Source of the DNA: G963665545 sp963665545
Lineage (GTDB): Bacteria > Pseudomonadota > Gammaproteobacteria > Xanthomonadales > SZUA-36
DNA length: 64,000 nucleotides
Assembly (NCBI GenBank): GCA_963665545.2
Contig: CAXXKZ010000007.1
Coordinates: 558,001-622,000, forward strand
Direction of reading: 5' to 3'
This document shows, in pieces, positions 1 through 7,836 of this stretch. Position 1 is the first letter of the stretch, and every line of letters starts with the position of its first letter. Both the position numbers and the translations under genes were made by a program. The notes under the pieces were generated by a model, which was given only the letters and a program-made list of their open reading frames with translations, was not told the DNA's origin and did no database searches.

Positions 1-120
1 GCTTGCCTTGACCGCCTGATGACTCCCCTGGCGTGTATGCAATAGCGGTTATGATGAACAACGAGCACGAGCTCGGTCGAGACCGTGTGACCCATGCACT
101 GAGGCGGAGAGCACCCATCA
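1..120. other. Leader segment before the response regulator
   Basis: No gene can be supported here. One forward frame is open from the window edge to a TAG at 43-45 and could be the last 14 codons of an upstream gene, but there is too little to identify it. A purine-rich stretch, GAGGCGGAGAG, about 9 to 19 bases before the ATG at 121, supplies a plausible ribosome binding site for the next gene. Confidence 0.3.
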
Positions 121-798
121 ATGTCACCACAGTCCATACTGATCGTTGAAGATGAGCCCAAAATAGCCACCCTGTTGCAGGACTACCTGCAGCGGCAGGG
201 TGGCTTTGAGGCGCATATCGTTAACCGGGGCGATGAAGCGCTGCCGGCCTTGCGCGAACTCGGGGCCGACCTGGTGTTGCTCGACCTGATGCTGCCCGGG
301 CTGGACGGCATCGAAGTGTGCAAGCAGATTCGGGCTGAGAGCCGGGTCCCCATCATTATGGTCACGGCCCGGGTCGAGGAAATCGATCGCCTGCTGGGTT
401 TGGAATTGGGCGCGGATGACTATATCTGCAAGCCGTTTTCGCCACGCGAAGTGGTGGCCCGGGTCAAGTCCGTTTTACGGCGCGCAAGTGCCCAGGGTGC
501 CGACCCACCGCTCACCGGCCTGGAAATCGATGCGCCGCGTTTCCGGGCCTCCCTGGACGGCAAGCCCTTGCAACTCACGCCGGTGGAATTCTCGTTACTG
601 CATTCCATGGCCGAACATCCCGGGCGGGTGTTTTCGCGCAACCAGTTGATGGATCGGATGTATTCTGACTACCGGGTCGTGAGTGACCGCGCGGTGGATA
701 CGCACATCAAGAATTTGCGCAAAAAGCTGGCTGAGGCGGCGCCCGGGCGTGAGCTGGTCGAGTCTGTTTATGGGATGGGTTACAGGCTGGATCCATAA
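121..798 (+). CDS. OmpR/PhoB-family response regulator
   Basis: Two-component DNA-binding regulator of 225 residues, normal for the family. The receiver domain (about 1-120) has the acidic pocket E10/D11, the phospho-acceptor D55 in LLDLMLPG, T82 and K104 in CKPF. The C-terminal winged-helix domain (about 130-225) ends with the usual VDTHIKNLRKKL and YGMGYRL segments. It most resembles the BaeR/RstA type by eye. No histidine kinase follows; a partner could lie upstream of the window. The next gene is 45 bases downstream on the same strand but is metabolic, so a shared operon is not convincing. Its target genes are unknown. Confidence 0.93.
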   Translation: MSPQSILIVEDEPKIATLLQDYLQRQGGFEAHIVNRGDEALPALRELGADLVLLDLMLPGLDGIEVCKQIRAESRVPIIMVTARVEEIDRLLGLELGADDYICKPFSPREVVARVKSVLRRASAQGADPPLTGLEIDAPRFRASLDGKPLQLTPVEFSLLHSMAEHPGRVFSRNQLMDRMYSDYRVVSDRAVDTHIKNLRKKLAEAAPGRELVESVYGMGYRLDP

Positions 799-843
799 CG
801 CGCAATCGCGAGCAAAAGTCACCGATTACCGGGTTACACACGG

Positions 844-1944
844 ATGCAAATGATTAGAGAAAGAATCGTTACTGAGGGCAATCCCACCGCCGAGATCCGC
901 GCTGGCGAGGCGCTGGACTGGCCGGCGCTGGACCATCATTTGAAAGCCCATATCGAGGGCCTGGAGGGTGTGCCGGTCATCAGCCAGTATCCAAGCGGCA
1001 ACTCCAATCTGACTTACCGACTCAGGTACGGTGATCTCGACCTGGTGCTGCGCCGCCCGCCGTTTGGCACCAAGGCCAAATCAGCCCACAGCATGATCCG
1101 CGAATACCGGGTGATGACGGCGCTCAGGCCGGTTTTTGCGCAGGTGCCCGAAACGCTGTATTACACCGATGATGAGTCCGTCATCGGCGCGGAGTTTTAT
1201 GTCATGAAGCGGGTGGAAGGGCACGTGATCAAGTCTGAGATTCCGCAGTCTTGGGGATTTGACCCGGACCGAACACGGCTCTTGTGCACCCATTTCTGGC
1301 AGAAATTGATGGATTTGCACCGCGTGGATATCGCGGCAGCAGGATTGTCTGATTTCGGCAAACCAGAAGGCTACGCAGCCCGGCAGATCCACGGCTGGAA
1401 CGGGCGCTACAAAAATGCTCAGACCCCGGACGTCGATACCTTCGAAGATGTGCAGCAATGGCTTGAGGATGCCCTGGCGAAACATAATCGGTCCGATGCA
1501 AACAATCGCCGTTCGGTGCTGCATGGGGACTTCCGCATCGATAACGTGATTCTGGACCGCGATGATCCCACCCGGGTGTTGGCGCTGCTGGACTGGGAGA
1601 TCTGCGCCCTGGGCGATCCGCTAATGGACCTGGGCACTGCGCTGGCCTATTGGACCCAAGCGGATGACCCGGATTATCTCAAGGGTCTGGTCATGCAACC
1701 TTCCGATGCGCCAGGAATGATGATCCGCGCCGAGATTCTCGATATGTACCAGCAACAGACCGGCATTGATACCGGCAACTTCACTTTTTATACGGTCTAT
1801 GGCTATTTCCGCAACGCCGTCATTCTGCAGCAGATCTACTACCGCTACTACCAAGGCCAAACCCAGGATCAGCGCTTCAAGAACTTCGGCATCGCCACAC
1901 AGAACCTCGGCGATCATTGCCGCTCGTTGATTGCAGCGAGCTAG
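844..1944 (+). CDS. Aminoglycoside phosphotransferase-like kinase of the ACAD10/11 type
   Basis: A 366-residue protein with the kinase fold of the APH/choline-kinase superfamily. Visible motifs are the catalytic-loop HGDFRIDN near residue 227 and the metal-binding DWE near residue 247. In animals the same domain is fused to acyl-CoA dehydrogenase in ACAD10 and ACAD11, where it phosphorylates 4-hydroxyacyl-CoAs. In bacteria the domain is often a separate gene beside acyl-CoA dehydrogenases. Two such dehydrogenases lie at 3796-6283, on the other side of an insertion sequence, which supports a role in 4-hydroxy acid or related acyl-CoA degradation. The substrate is inferred. The stop codon TAG (1942-1944) lies inside the outer end of the large inverted repeat. 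Confidence 0.85.
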   Translation: MQMIRERIVTEGNPTAEIRAGEALDWPALDHHLKAHIEGLEGVPVISQYPSGNSNLTYRLRYGDLDLVLRRPPFGTKAKSAHSMIREYRVMTALRPVFAQVPETLYYTDDESVIGAEFYVMKRVEGHVIKSEIPQSWGFDPDRTRLLCTHFWQKLMDLHRVDIAAAGLSDFGKPEGYAARQIHGWNGRYKNAQTPDVDTFEDVQQWLEDALAKHNRSDANNRRSVLHGDFRIDNVILDRDDPTRVLALLDWEICALGDPLMDLGTALAYWTQADDPDYLKGLVMQPSDAPGMMIRAEILDMYQQQTGIDTGNFTFYTVYGYFRNAVILQQIYYRYYQGQTQDQRFKNFGIATQNLGDHCRSLIAAS

Positions 1945-2030
1945 CTGTGAATTCCAGTAACGCGCTACCTCCGGAAATTCCCATGAGCGGGCTGCTGGCC
2001 ACTCCTGGCGGATGGCCCTTTTGCACAAGG

Positions 2031-2233
2031 ATGTGCTTAGATCGTGGAGCGCAGGGATGCGCGGGAACGATCCATTGATGAGGATGTGCTTAGATCGTGG
2101 AGCGCAGGGATGCGCGGGAACGATCCATTGATGAGGATGTGCTTAGATCGTGGAGCGCAGGGATGCGCGGGAACGATCCATTGATGAGGATGTGCTTAGA
2201 TCGTGGAGCGCAGGGATGCGCGGGAACGATCCA
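2031..2233 (+). repeat. 53-bp tandem repeat, four copies (last one 44 bp)
   Basis: Copies start at 2031, 2084, 2137 and 2190. They are identical over the shared part. Each holds a small hairpin with nested arms GATCGT/ACGATC and GCGCA/TGCGC, typical of REP-like intergenic elements. One more copy lies inverted at about 3574-3620, with one base different in the loop, and a degenerate relative lies near 16867-16897. No coding potential is supported; reading frames through it only mirror the repeat. Confidence 0.92.
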
Positions 2234-2334
2234 AGGCGCTAAGAACACTTGAAACCGTTCAGCAGCTCTTTGAAGTGGTCCAATAGATTGTACAACCCAG
2301 TTAAGAGATAATTTATTTAACTGGGAGAAGTAAA

Positions 2335-2628
2335 TTGAGAAGAAGAAAAAAGTATTCAAAGGAGTTCAAACTGGATGCAGTCAGTTTGGTAGTCGATCAA
2401 GGTTATAGCCGTGCAGAAGCTGCCAGAAGCCTTGGGCTTAATGGCAATATGCTCGGTCGTTGGGTTTCAGAACACCGAGCCGATGGTGGGCAATCTTTCC
2501 GCGGGAACGGCAAACTCACCCCGGAACAGGAAGAAATCCGGAAGTTAAGATCGCAGGTCAAAAACCTGAAAATGGAGAAAGAAATCCTAAAAAAAGCGAC
2601 GGTCTTCTTTGCCAAAGAAATGAAATGA
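2335..2628 (+). CDS. IS3-family transposase OrfA
   Basis: A 97-residue DNA-binding subunit. It has a helix-turn-helix at about residues 8-45 (KEFKLDAV, SRAEAARSLG) and a C-terminal leucine-zipper-like helix (about 65-95) that normally mediates multimerisation. The start is TTG at 2335, preceded by GGGAG, which fits both spacing and the family N-terminus. The last four bases overlap the ATG of orfB as ATGA. A run of seven A (2589-2595) just before the end is the usual place for programmed -1 frameshifting to make the OrfAB fusion transposase. Confidence 0.93.
   Translation: MRRRKKYSKEFKLDAVSLVVDQGYSRAEAARSLGLNGNMLGRWVSEHRADGGQSFRGNGKLTPEQEEIRKLRSQVKNLKMEKEILKKATVFFAKEMK
2589..2595 (+). other. 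Candidate -1 ribosomal slippage site (A7)
   Basis: Seven consecutive A near the 3' end of orfA, upstream of the overlap with orfB, which lies in the -1 frame. IS3-family elements commonly use A6-A7 runs for programmed frameshifting. I did not find an obvious downstream stimulatory hairpin by eye. Confidence 0.6.
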
Positions 2629-3503
2629 AATATTTGTTTGTCACCCAACACAAGAAGACCTGGCCAATCGACCTGATGTGTCGAGTACTGGGTGTCAGCC
2701 GACAAGGTTATTACCACTATCGGCGAATTACAGAAGCCAGGCTGGCGGATCCGGAGCACCAGGAGATGCTGGACTGGATGAAGGATATAGCCGTTGCCAG
2801 CCAATATACCTATGGCCGGCGGCGCATGAAAAGAGCGATGAATGCATTGGGTTTTCCGATCAGCAGAACGAAGACCGTGAACCTGATGAAAGAAGCGGTT
2901 ATTCAAGTTCGTCATAAAAAGAAATTCAAAGTGACCACCAACAGCAATCATAAATTGCCGTTATTTGAAAATTTATTGGAACGGCAATTTGACGTTGAGC
3001 AACCCAACCAGGTTTTTGCTTCAGACATCACCTATGTCTGGACCCAGCAAGGCTGGTTGTATCTGGCTGTTGTGATTGATTTATATTCCAGAAAAGTTGT
3101 GGGCTGGAGTATGAGCAGCCGAATGACCGCACAGCTGGTGTGTGATGCATTGACGATGGCGATCTGGTTGCGCAGGCCAAAAGCAGGCTTGATCCACCAT
3201 TCTGACCGCGGATCCCAATATGCCAGTAAAGCTTGCAGGCGATTATTGAAAGCGCATGGCTTCAAAGGCAGCATGAGCCGAAAAGGCGACTGCTGGGATA
3301 ACGCTGTTGTGGAGAGCTTCTTCGGCAGCCTGAAGCAGGAACGGGTGCACTGGCGACACTACCAGACCCGCTATGAAGCCCAGCAGGATATCCTGGATTA
3401 CATATCGATGTTTTATAACAGTTACAGACTGCATTCGTACCTCAATTACAGAAGTCCGAATCAGTTTGAAATGGAAATGACAGAATTAAGAAAAGTTGCT
3501 TAA
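2625..3503 (+). CDS. IS3-family transposase OrfB (DDE integrase)
   Basis: A 292-residue catalytic subunit. An HTH_21 region lies near residues 15-85 and the integrase core follows from about 125. The acidic triad is visible: D in FASDITYV, D in HHSDRGSQY and E in VVESFFG, with exactly 35 residues between the last two, the DD(35)E spacing of IS3. The frame is open further upstream (to 2460), but the ATG at 2625 overlaps the orfA stop and matches the usual OrfB N-terminus, so I start there. Production as an OrfAB fusion through the A7 run is likely. Confidence 0.93.
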   Translation: MKYLFVTQHKKTWPIDLMCRVLGVSRQGYYHYRRITEARLADPEHQEMLDWMKDIAVASQYTYGRRRMKRAMNALGFPISRTKTVNLMKEAVIQVRHKKKFKVTTNSNHKLPLFENLLERQFDVEQPNQVFASDITYVWTQQGWLYLAVVIDLYSRKVVGWSMSSRMTAQLVCDALTMAIWLRRPKAGLIHHSDRGSQYASKACRRLLKAHGFKGSMSRKGDCWDNAVVESFFGSLKQERVHWRHYQTRYEAQQDILDYISMFYNSYRLHSYLNYRSPNQFEMEMTELRKVA

Positions 3504-3540
3504 CTGGGTTGTATCAAATAGCTTGACCACGTCACTTCGA

Positions 3541-3646
3541 GCCGCTGAACGGTTTCAAGTGTTTTTAGCGCCTTGGATCGTTCCCGCGCATCCTTGCGCT
3601 CCACGATCTAAGCACATCCTTGTGCAAAAGGGCCATCCGCCAGGAG
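3541..3646 (-). repeat. Right arm of the inverted repeat with a REP-like hairpin
   Basis: This is the reverse complement of parts of 2002-2262, including one 53-bp-type hairpin unit (core 3574-3607). The rest of the 292-base gap between the transposase and the acyl-CoA dehydrogenase holds the IS end, a dissimilar stretch (3647-3710) and the outer 17-bp repeat at 3715-3731. No gene is supported in the gap. Confidence 0.85.
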
Positions 3647-3795
3647 CGAACCGCAACCCCCTCACGACGCTTTGCGGTAACGATGGCACCGAGCCTTACG
3701 TGTGAACAACGTTGCTGGAATTCACAGCTAGCGCGCAGATTGCGCCAGAGATCCGGTATTTGCACTGTACCCGGCAGGCAGAAGGTGGGCATGCT

Positions 3796-4965
3796 TCAGT
3801 AGTTGTGCAGCGTGGCGAAGCGGTCGAGGTGAAAGTACGGATCCCCCAGACAGGTTTCCAGGATCTGGCAGCGCTTCAGGAACAGGCCGATGTCGAATTC
3901 GTCGGTCATGCCGATGCCGCCGTGCATCTGCACCGCCTCGGTACATACCAGGTGCGCGATCTGGGATAGCTTGGTCTTGGCCAAACTGGCCAGGCTGGCC
4001 AGGCGCACGGTTGGCGCCGGCTCAGTCGAACCGTTTTCTTGCGCTGCATCGAGCGCCTGCAGGGCATGCAACACCGCCGAGCGGCATAGCTCCAGCTCGC
4101 TGTACATGACAGCGGCGCGGTGCTGCAGGGCCTGGAAGCTGCCGATGGGCACGCCAAACTGCTTTCTTTCTTTGAGATAGTCCATGGTGCGATCAAATGC
4201 TTCCTGAGCCAGTCCCAGTAACTCGGCTGACTGGCCGATGCGCATTGCATCGAGCGTTCTATGCAACACCTCGGCACCCTGATCAAGCGCGCCGAGCAAG
4301 GCGTCGTGCCCGACCTGGACCTGATTCAGAACCAGCTTTGCAGCCACGTGGGTGTCGAGCATTGGCTGCGGTGAAATCTCCAGCCCCGCTGCATCGGCGG
4401 GGACAAGAAACAAGCTGATGCCATTGGCATCACCGGTGGCGCCCGAGGTCCGCGCCGCAACAATCAAGGTATCGGCAATATGGCCATCAACCACGGCGCT
4501 CTTGTGGCCGTCAATTGAGAATCCATCGTCATTGGCCACGGCAGTGCATGCAATCTGATCCGGGCGGTGATGGGCGGTCTCATCCACGGCCAGTGCCAGC
4601 AATCGCTCGCCGCTGGCAATGCCAGGCAGGATGTCCTGTTTTTGCTGGTCTGACGCTGCCGCGATCAAAGCAGTAACACCGCCCAAGGCCGTGCACAGGA
4701 GTGGGCTGGGGGTTAATGTTCGACCGGTTTCTTCCAGCACGATGCCGATGCCGGTATAGCCGTAATCGAGGCCGCCGTATGCTTCAGGCACCAGAATCGC
4801 CGGCCAGCCCATCTCAGCCATTTCCAGCCAGAGTTCCGGCGAGTAGCGAGATTCAGATTGGTTATCACGCAGTGCGCGCAGGTGGCTGACCGGGGCGCGC
4901 TCGCTCAGAAAACCGCGCGCAGCATCCCGCAGCATCTGTTGTTCTTCATTCAGTACCAAGGCCAT
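3796..4965 (-). CDS. Acyl-CoA dehydrogenase
   Basis: A FAD-dependent acyl-CoA alpha,beta-dehydrogenase of 389 residues. It shows the N-terminal helical domain (LNEEQQMLRDAARGFL), the middle beta domain, and C-terminal signatures such as RKQFGVPIGSFQALQHR and QMHGGIGMTDE. The frame is open further upstream, but the ATG at 4965 follows AAGGACAC and gives the standard N-terminus. The second dehydrogenase ends 25 bases upstream, so the two are co-transcribed. Such pairs often form heteromeric enzymes (as in the steroid and cholesterol side-chain FadE systems); a heteromer here is inference. The substrate is not known. Confidence 0.93.
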   Translation of the reverse strand: MALVLNEEQQMLRDAARGFLSERAPVSHLRALRDNQSESRYSPELWLEMAEMGWPAILVPEAYGGLDYGYTGIGIVLEETGRTLTPSPLLCTALGGVTALIAAASDQQKQDILPGIASGERLLALAVDETAHHRPDQIACTAVANDDGFSIDGHKSAVVDGHIADTLIVAARTSGATGDANGISLFLVPADAAGLEISPQPMLDTHVAAKLVLNQVQVGHDALLGALDQGAEVLHRTLDAMRIGQSAELLGLAQEAFDRTMDYLKERKQFGVPIGSFQALQHRAAVMYSELELCRSAVLHALQALDAAQENGSTEPAPTVRLASLASLAKTKLSQIAHLVCTEAVQMHGGIGMTDEFDIGLFLKRCQILETCLGDPYFHLDRFATLHNY

Positions 4966-4990
4966 TGTGTGTGTCCTTTTTGTCTGGTGC

Positions 4991-6283
4991 TCAGCCCGGC
5001 AGACCGAGTACGCGTTTGGAAAGTATATTGAGCTGAATTTCCGTGGTGCCGCCTTCGATGGAATTGCCCTTGGAGCGCAGCCAGGACCGGGCAGTCCCCC
5101 TGCCTGAGCGGCCGCCACTGTTCCAATCCAGCGCCTCGTTGCCGCCGATGGCCATCATCAACTCGGTGCGGCGTTTGTTGAGCTCAGTGCCGTAATACTT
5201 GAACATGCTCGATTTCGCACCCAGACTCTGGCCCGCTTTGACTTCGTCCTGGGATCGCCGGATGGTCAGTGCCATGCAGGCTTGATCGATTTCCCACTGC
5301 GCCACGTCGGATCGCAGCCCGGAGTTGGCCAGGCGGCCATCGCGCAGGCCAACGGATCGGGCGGCGATTTCACTCAGAGTGGCTTCGCCGGTCCGGACCA
5401 GGCCCATGTCACCGACCATTTCCCGTTCGTGTGTCAGCAAGTACTTGGCAACGGTCCAGCCGCGATTGACCTCACCGACAACCTGGTCTTTGCCGACCCG
5501 GGCATTCTCAAAAAATGTTTCGGTGAATATAGAGCCGCCACTGATCAACTTGATCGGGCGGGCAGTCGCGCCTGGCTGGTCCATATCGATCAGCACAAAG
5601 CTGATGCCATCGTGCTTCCTGGATTCGAAATCCGTGCGTACCAGGCAAAAAATCCAGTCGGCTTTGTCGCCGTAAGATGTCCAGATCTTGGATCCATTGA
5701 CCTGGTAGTGATCACCCATGTCATCGCAGCGCGTCGCCAGGCTAGCCAGATCGGAGCCCGAATTCGGTTCGCTATAGCCCTGTGACCAGCGAATCTCGCC
5801 GCGGGCGATTTTAGGCAGGTGCTGGCGCTTCAGCGCTTCGCTGCCATACTTGAGCAGTGCCGGGCCCAGCATCCAGATGCCGAAGCTGTCCAGCGGTGAC
5901 CGCGCATTGATGGCGTTGAGTTCTTCTTTCAGAATTTTGTTCTGTGTGCTGGTCAACCCGGCGCCGCCGTATTCAACCGGCCAGGTCGGTGCAGTCCAGC
6001 CTTTTTCCGCCATGCGTTCCAGCCAGTGCCGTTGATCTTCGCTCTTGAATGTCCAGTTGCGTCCCCCCCAACAGACGTCAGCTTCTGATTGGTACGGCGT
6101 GCGCATGGACGCTGGACAATGGGTCTCCAGCCATTTCTTAACTTCGTTTCTGAACGCTTCGGGATTGCTCAATGAACCACTCCATTTGATTGGTGTGTAG
6201 TTGGCGTTTACCTGGTTGCCCCAAAGGCAAAATGCCCACGTGTAAATGAATGGTGCTACACCATTCGCCAGCGTATTGAACAA
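4991..6283 (-). CDS. Acyl-CoA dehydrogenase, second copy
   Basis: A 430-residue dehydrogenase of the long FadE type. Visible are SEPNSGSDLASLATR and NGSKIWTSY (FAD and substrate loop) and the C-terminal SIEGGTTEIQLNILSKRVL. About 30 N-terminal residues look unlike the family (MFNTLANGVAPFIYTW), so the true start may be further in, for example the TTG giving LSNPEAFRNEVKKW; the position is unresolved. It precedes the other dehydrogenase in the same operon. With the phosphotransferase at 844 it matches the gene set used for 4-hydroxyacyl-CoA breakdown. Confidence 0.9.
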   Translation of the reverse strand: MFNTLANGVAPFIYTWAFCLWGNQVNANYTPIKWSGSLSNPEAFRNEVKKWLETHCPASMRTPYQSEADVCWGGRNWTFKSEDQRHWLERMAEKGWTAPTWPVEYGGAGLTSTQNKILKEELNAINARSPLDSFGIWMLGPALLKYGSEALKRQHLPKIARGEIRWSQGYSEPNSGSDLASLATRCDDMGDHYQVNGSKIWTSYGDKADWIFCLVRTDFESRKHDGISFVLIDMDQPGATARPIKLISGGSIFTETFFENARVGKDQVVGEVNRGWTVAKYLLTHEREMVGDMGLVRTGEATLSEIAARSVGLRDGRLANSGLRSDVAQWEIDQACMALTIRRSQDEVKAGQSLGAKSSMFKYYGTELNKRRTELMMAIGGNEALDWNSGGRSGRGTARSWLRSKGNSIEGGTTEIQLNILSKRVLGLPG

Positions 6284-6286
6284 CCA

Positions 6287-7036
6287 TTATCGGTGCTGTT
6301 GGGGGTTGGAATCAATGCGCACCGGTGTTTGCCAGCGGCAGGCCATATATATAAAAGGTGTGTCCATCACTGCGATGGCGAATTTGAATACATATTTGGC
6401 ACCTGCCAGTTGCAATGCGGTCACCAGGTCCACCAGGCCCCACCAGACCACCAGGCCATAAATAAGCGTATCGACAAGCTGCGAGAGCAGGGTCGAGCCG
6501 GTGTTACGCAACCACAGATGCTTGCCGCCGGTGGCATCACGAATGCGGTGGAACACCCATACATCGAAGGACTGACTCAGCAGGTAGGCCAGCAGTGAGC
6601 TGAAGACGAATCGTGGCGTATAGTCAAACAGGGTCACCATGGCGGTATGCACCGATGCCGCAAAGGCCGATGTTTCGGGGTGGTTCGAGGGCAGGTAAAG
6701 CAGGCTGATCTGCGTCATTGCGACCAGCACGATGCTGATATAAAAGCCCAGCAGCACTGCCCGTTGCGCTTCTTTGCGGCCGTACTTCTCGCTCAGAAGA
6801 TCGGTTGCGAAGAAAATGCTCGAGTAGAGAATCACGCCCATGCTGGTTTGTAGGCCGGCGATTACAGTGAGCTTGGGACCCATAACATTGGCCAGCAGCA
6901 GGCTGAAAATGATCACGCCGTACAGCCCCGTGCGGCCGAACAGTCGGTAGCACAGCACGGCGAAGCCAAGGTCGGCGAGCACGGTGATGAACCAGAGAAT
7001 TTCCTGATGCTGGTTGAACCATTCGGTAAGAATCAT
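6287..7036 (-). CDS. yhhQ: Queuosine precursor transporter (YhhQ/VUT family)
   Basis: A 249-residue integral membrane protein with about six hydrophobic helices. The family pattern is clear in the middle (LANVMGPK, ATDLLSEKYGRKEA) and in the late segment NTGSTLLSQLVDTLIY. YhhQ in E. coli imports the queuosine precursors preQ0/preQ1 for tRNA modification. The stop codon is 3 bases before the annotated start of the downstream dehydrogenase on the same strand, which may reflect a mis-set start of that gene rather than real coupling. The C-terminus is slightly longer than usual. Confidence 0.88.
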   Translation of the reverse strand: MILTEWFNQHQEILWFITVLADLGFAVLCYRLFGRTGLYGVIIFSLLLANVMGPKLTVIAGLQTSMGVILYSSIFFATDLLSEKYGRKEAQRAVLLGFYISIVLVAMTQISLLYLPSNHPETSAFAASVHTAMVTLFDYTPRFVFSSLLAYLLSQSFDVWVFHRIRDATGGKHLWLRNTGSTLLSQLVDTLIYGLVVWWGLVDLVTALQLAGAKYVFKFAIAVMDTPFIYMACRWQTPVRIDSNPQQHR

Positions 7037-7083
7037 CGGCTCATTCTATCCAGGCCGCATTTCAGACATGAGTGGGTTTGTTG

Positions 7084-7776
7084 CTAACGCCTTTCCGCGC
7101 CGAGGTTCATGTCCAGGACCTTTTCGCTGGCATGTATGCCCTTGATCACCAGTTGCCTGGTGCCTTCTATATGCCGGGAAATCAGTTCTTCGAGCTTGCT
7201 TGACTGTCCCGACTTGAGAAGCTGCAGCATTTCATCGTGTGTGTCGACATACTTGCGGCTGCTTCGGGTCGTGGTGAAGCCCATGTACATGATGCGCTCA
7301 GATTCATCAAACAGCTGGTTGAGCAGGTGCACACCACGCTGGTTGCCGCTGGCCGCCGCAAAGCTGATGTGCCATTCGCGATTGGCTTCAAAGAACGCTG
7401 CTCTTGAGGTGATGTCGCTGCTGCGTGCGCGCCTGATCAAACCTTCGAGTAGCAGGAGTTGTTCATTGGTCACCTGGTTGACCGCCAGGCGCGCGAGCCC
7501 GGTCTCGATTGCGCTGCGCAATTCAAAGACTTCGCCAACGTCACGCAGTGTCACGGCCGGCACCTGGTAGCCGCGGCGGGGCAGGGCGAGCAGCAGGCGT
7601 TCCTGGCTGAGTTTGGTCAGGGCTGCGCGACTACTGGCCAGGGTCAGTTCAAAGCGCGCGCGCAGTTGCTGTTCCGTCCATTCGCTGCCGGGTGGCAGTT
7701 CGCAGCGGATAATGGCCTGTTTGATGGCTTCGCAGGCCGATTCACTGAGTAGTTTTGTGGGCGAGTCTTGTTTCAT
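7084..7776 (-). CDS. GntR-family transcriptional regulator (FadR/FCD type)
   Basis: A 230-residue repressor. The N-terminal winged helix-turn-helix (about 10-75: EAIKQAIIRCELPPG, then ALTKLSQERLLLALPRRGYQV) is followed by an all-helical FCD ligand-binding domain (about 85-220). It is divergent from the TPP-enzyme operon at 7837, with a perfect 11-bp inverted repeat between them, so it very probably controls that operon and itself in response to an organic acid. No good ribosome binding site precedes its ATG. Confidence 0.92.
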   Translation of the reverse strand: MKQDSPTKLLSESACEAIKQAIIRCELPPGSEWTEQQLRARFELTLASSRAALTKLSQERLLLALPRRGYQVPAVTLRDVGEVFELRSAIETGLARLAVNQVTNEQLLLLEGLIRRARSSDITSRAAFFEANREWHISFAAASGNQRGVHLLNQLFDESERIMYMGFTTTRSSRKYVDTHDEMLQLLKSGQSSKLEELISRHIEGTRQLVIKGIHASEKVLDMNLGAERR

Positions 7777-7800
7777 ATACTGACATTTCTATTATACATA

Positions 7801-7831
7801 TTGACATTATCAATATAATCTATTGATAATG
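7801..7831 (+). promoter_or_regulatory. Divergent promoter with GntR-type operator
   Basis: CATTATCAATA (7805-7815) and TATTGATAATG (7821-7831) form a perfect 11-bp inverted repeat around a 5-base spacer. A consensus -35 TTGACA (7801-7806) and a -10-like GATAAT (7825-7830) with an 18-base spacer flank it for the rightward gene, so a bound regulator would cover the promoter. Transcription from this -10 would start at or next to the ATG at 7837. Another TATAAT lies at 7814-7819 without a good -35. Confidence 0.75.
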
Positions 7832-7836
7832 TTAGA

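Larger units (their letters stand above)
2289..3513 (+). mobile_element. IS3-family insertion sequence
   Basis: About 1.2 kb, bounded by the inverted 14-mer TACAACCCAGTTAA (left near 2291, right, as its complement, ending near 3513). It carries orfA and orfB in the standard IS3 arrangement. The exact ends are uncertain by a few bases, and no clear target duplication is visible because the flanking DNA is itself an inverted repeat. Both transposase frames are intact, so the element may be active. Confidence 0.9.
1941..3731. repeat. Long interrupted inverted repeat enclosing an IS3 element
   Basis: The two flanks of the transposase genes are reverse complements of each other. The outermost 17 bp, CTAGCTGTGAATTCCAG at 1941-1957, recurs inverted and exact at 3715-3731. 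A much longer match pairs 2002-2077 plus 2231-2262 on the left with 3541-3646 on the right, and the similarity continues inward into the IS terminal repeats. The left arm is enlarged by extra tandem copies of a 53-bp unit. Parts between the outer 17 bp and the inner match are dissimilar. The structure is either a big hairpin that the IS entered, or an element with very long termini. Confidence 0.85.

Noticed and set aside
2031..2233. CRISPR-like array
   Set aside because: The 53-bp units are directly adjacent and identical with no distinct spacers, and no cas genes are near.
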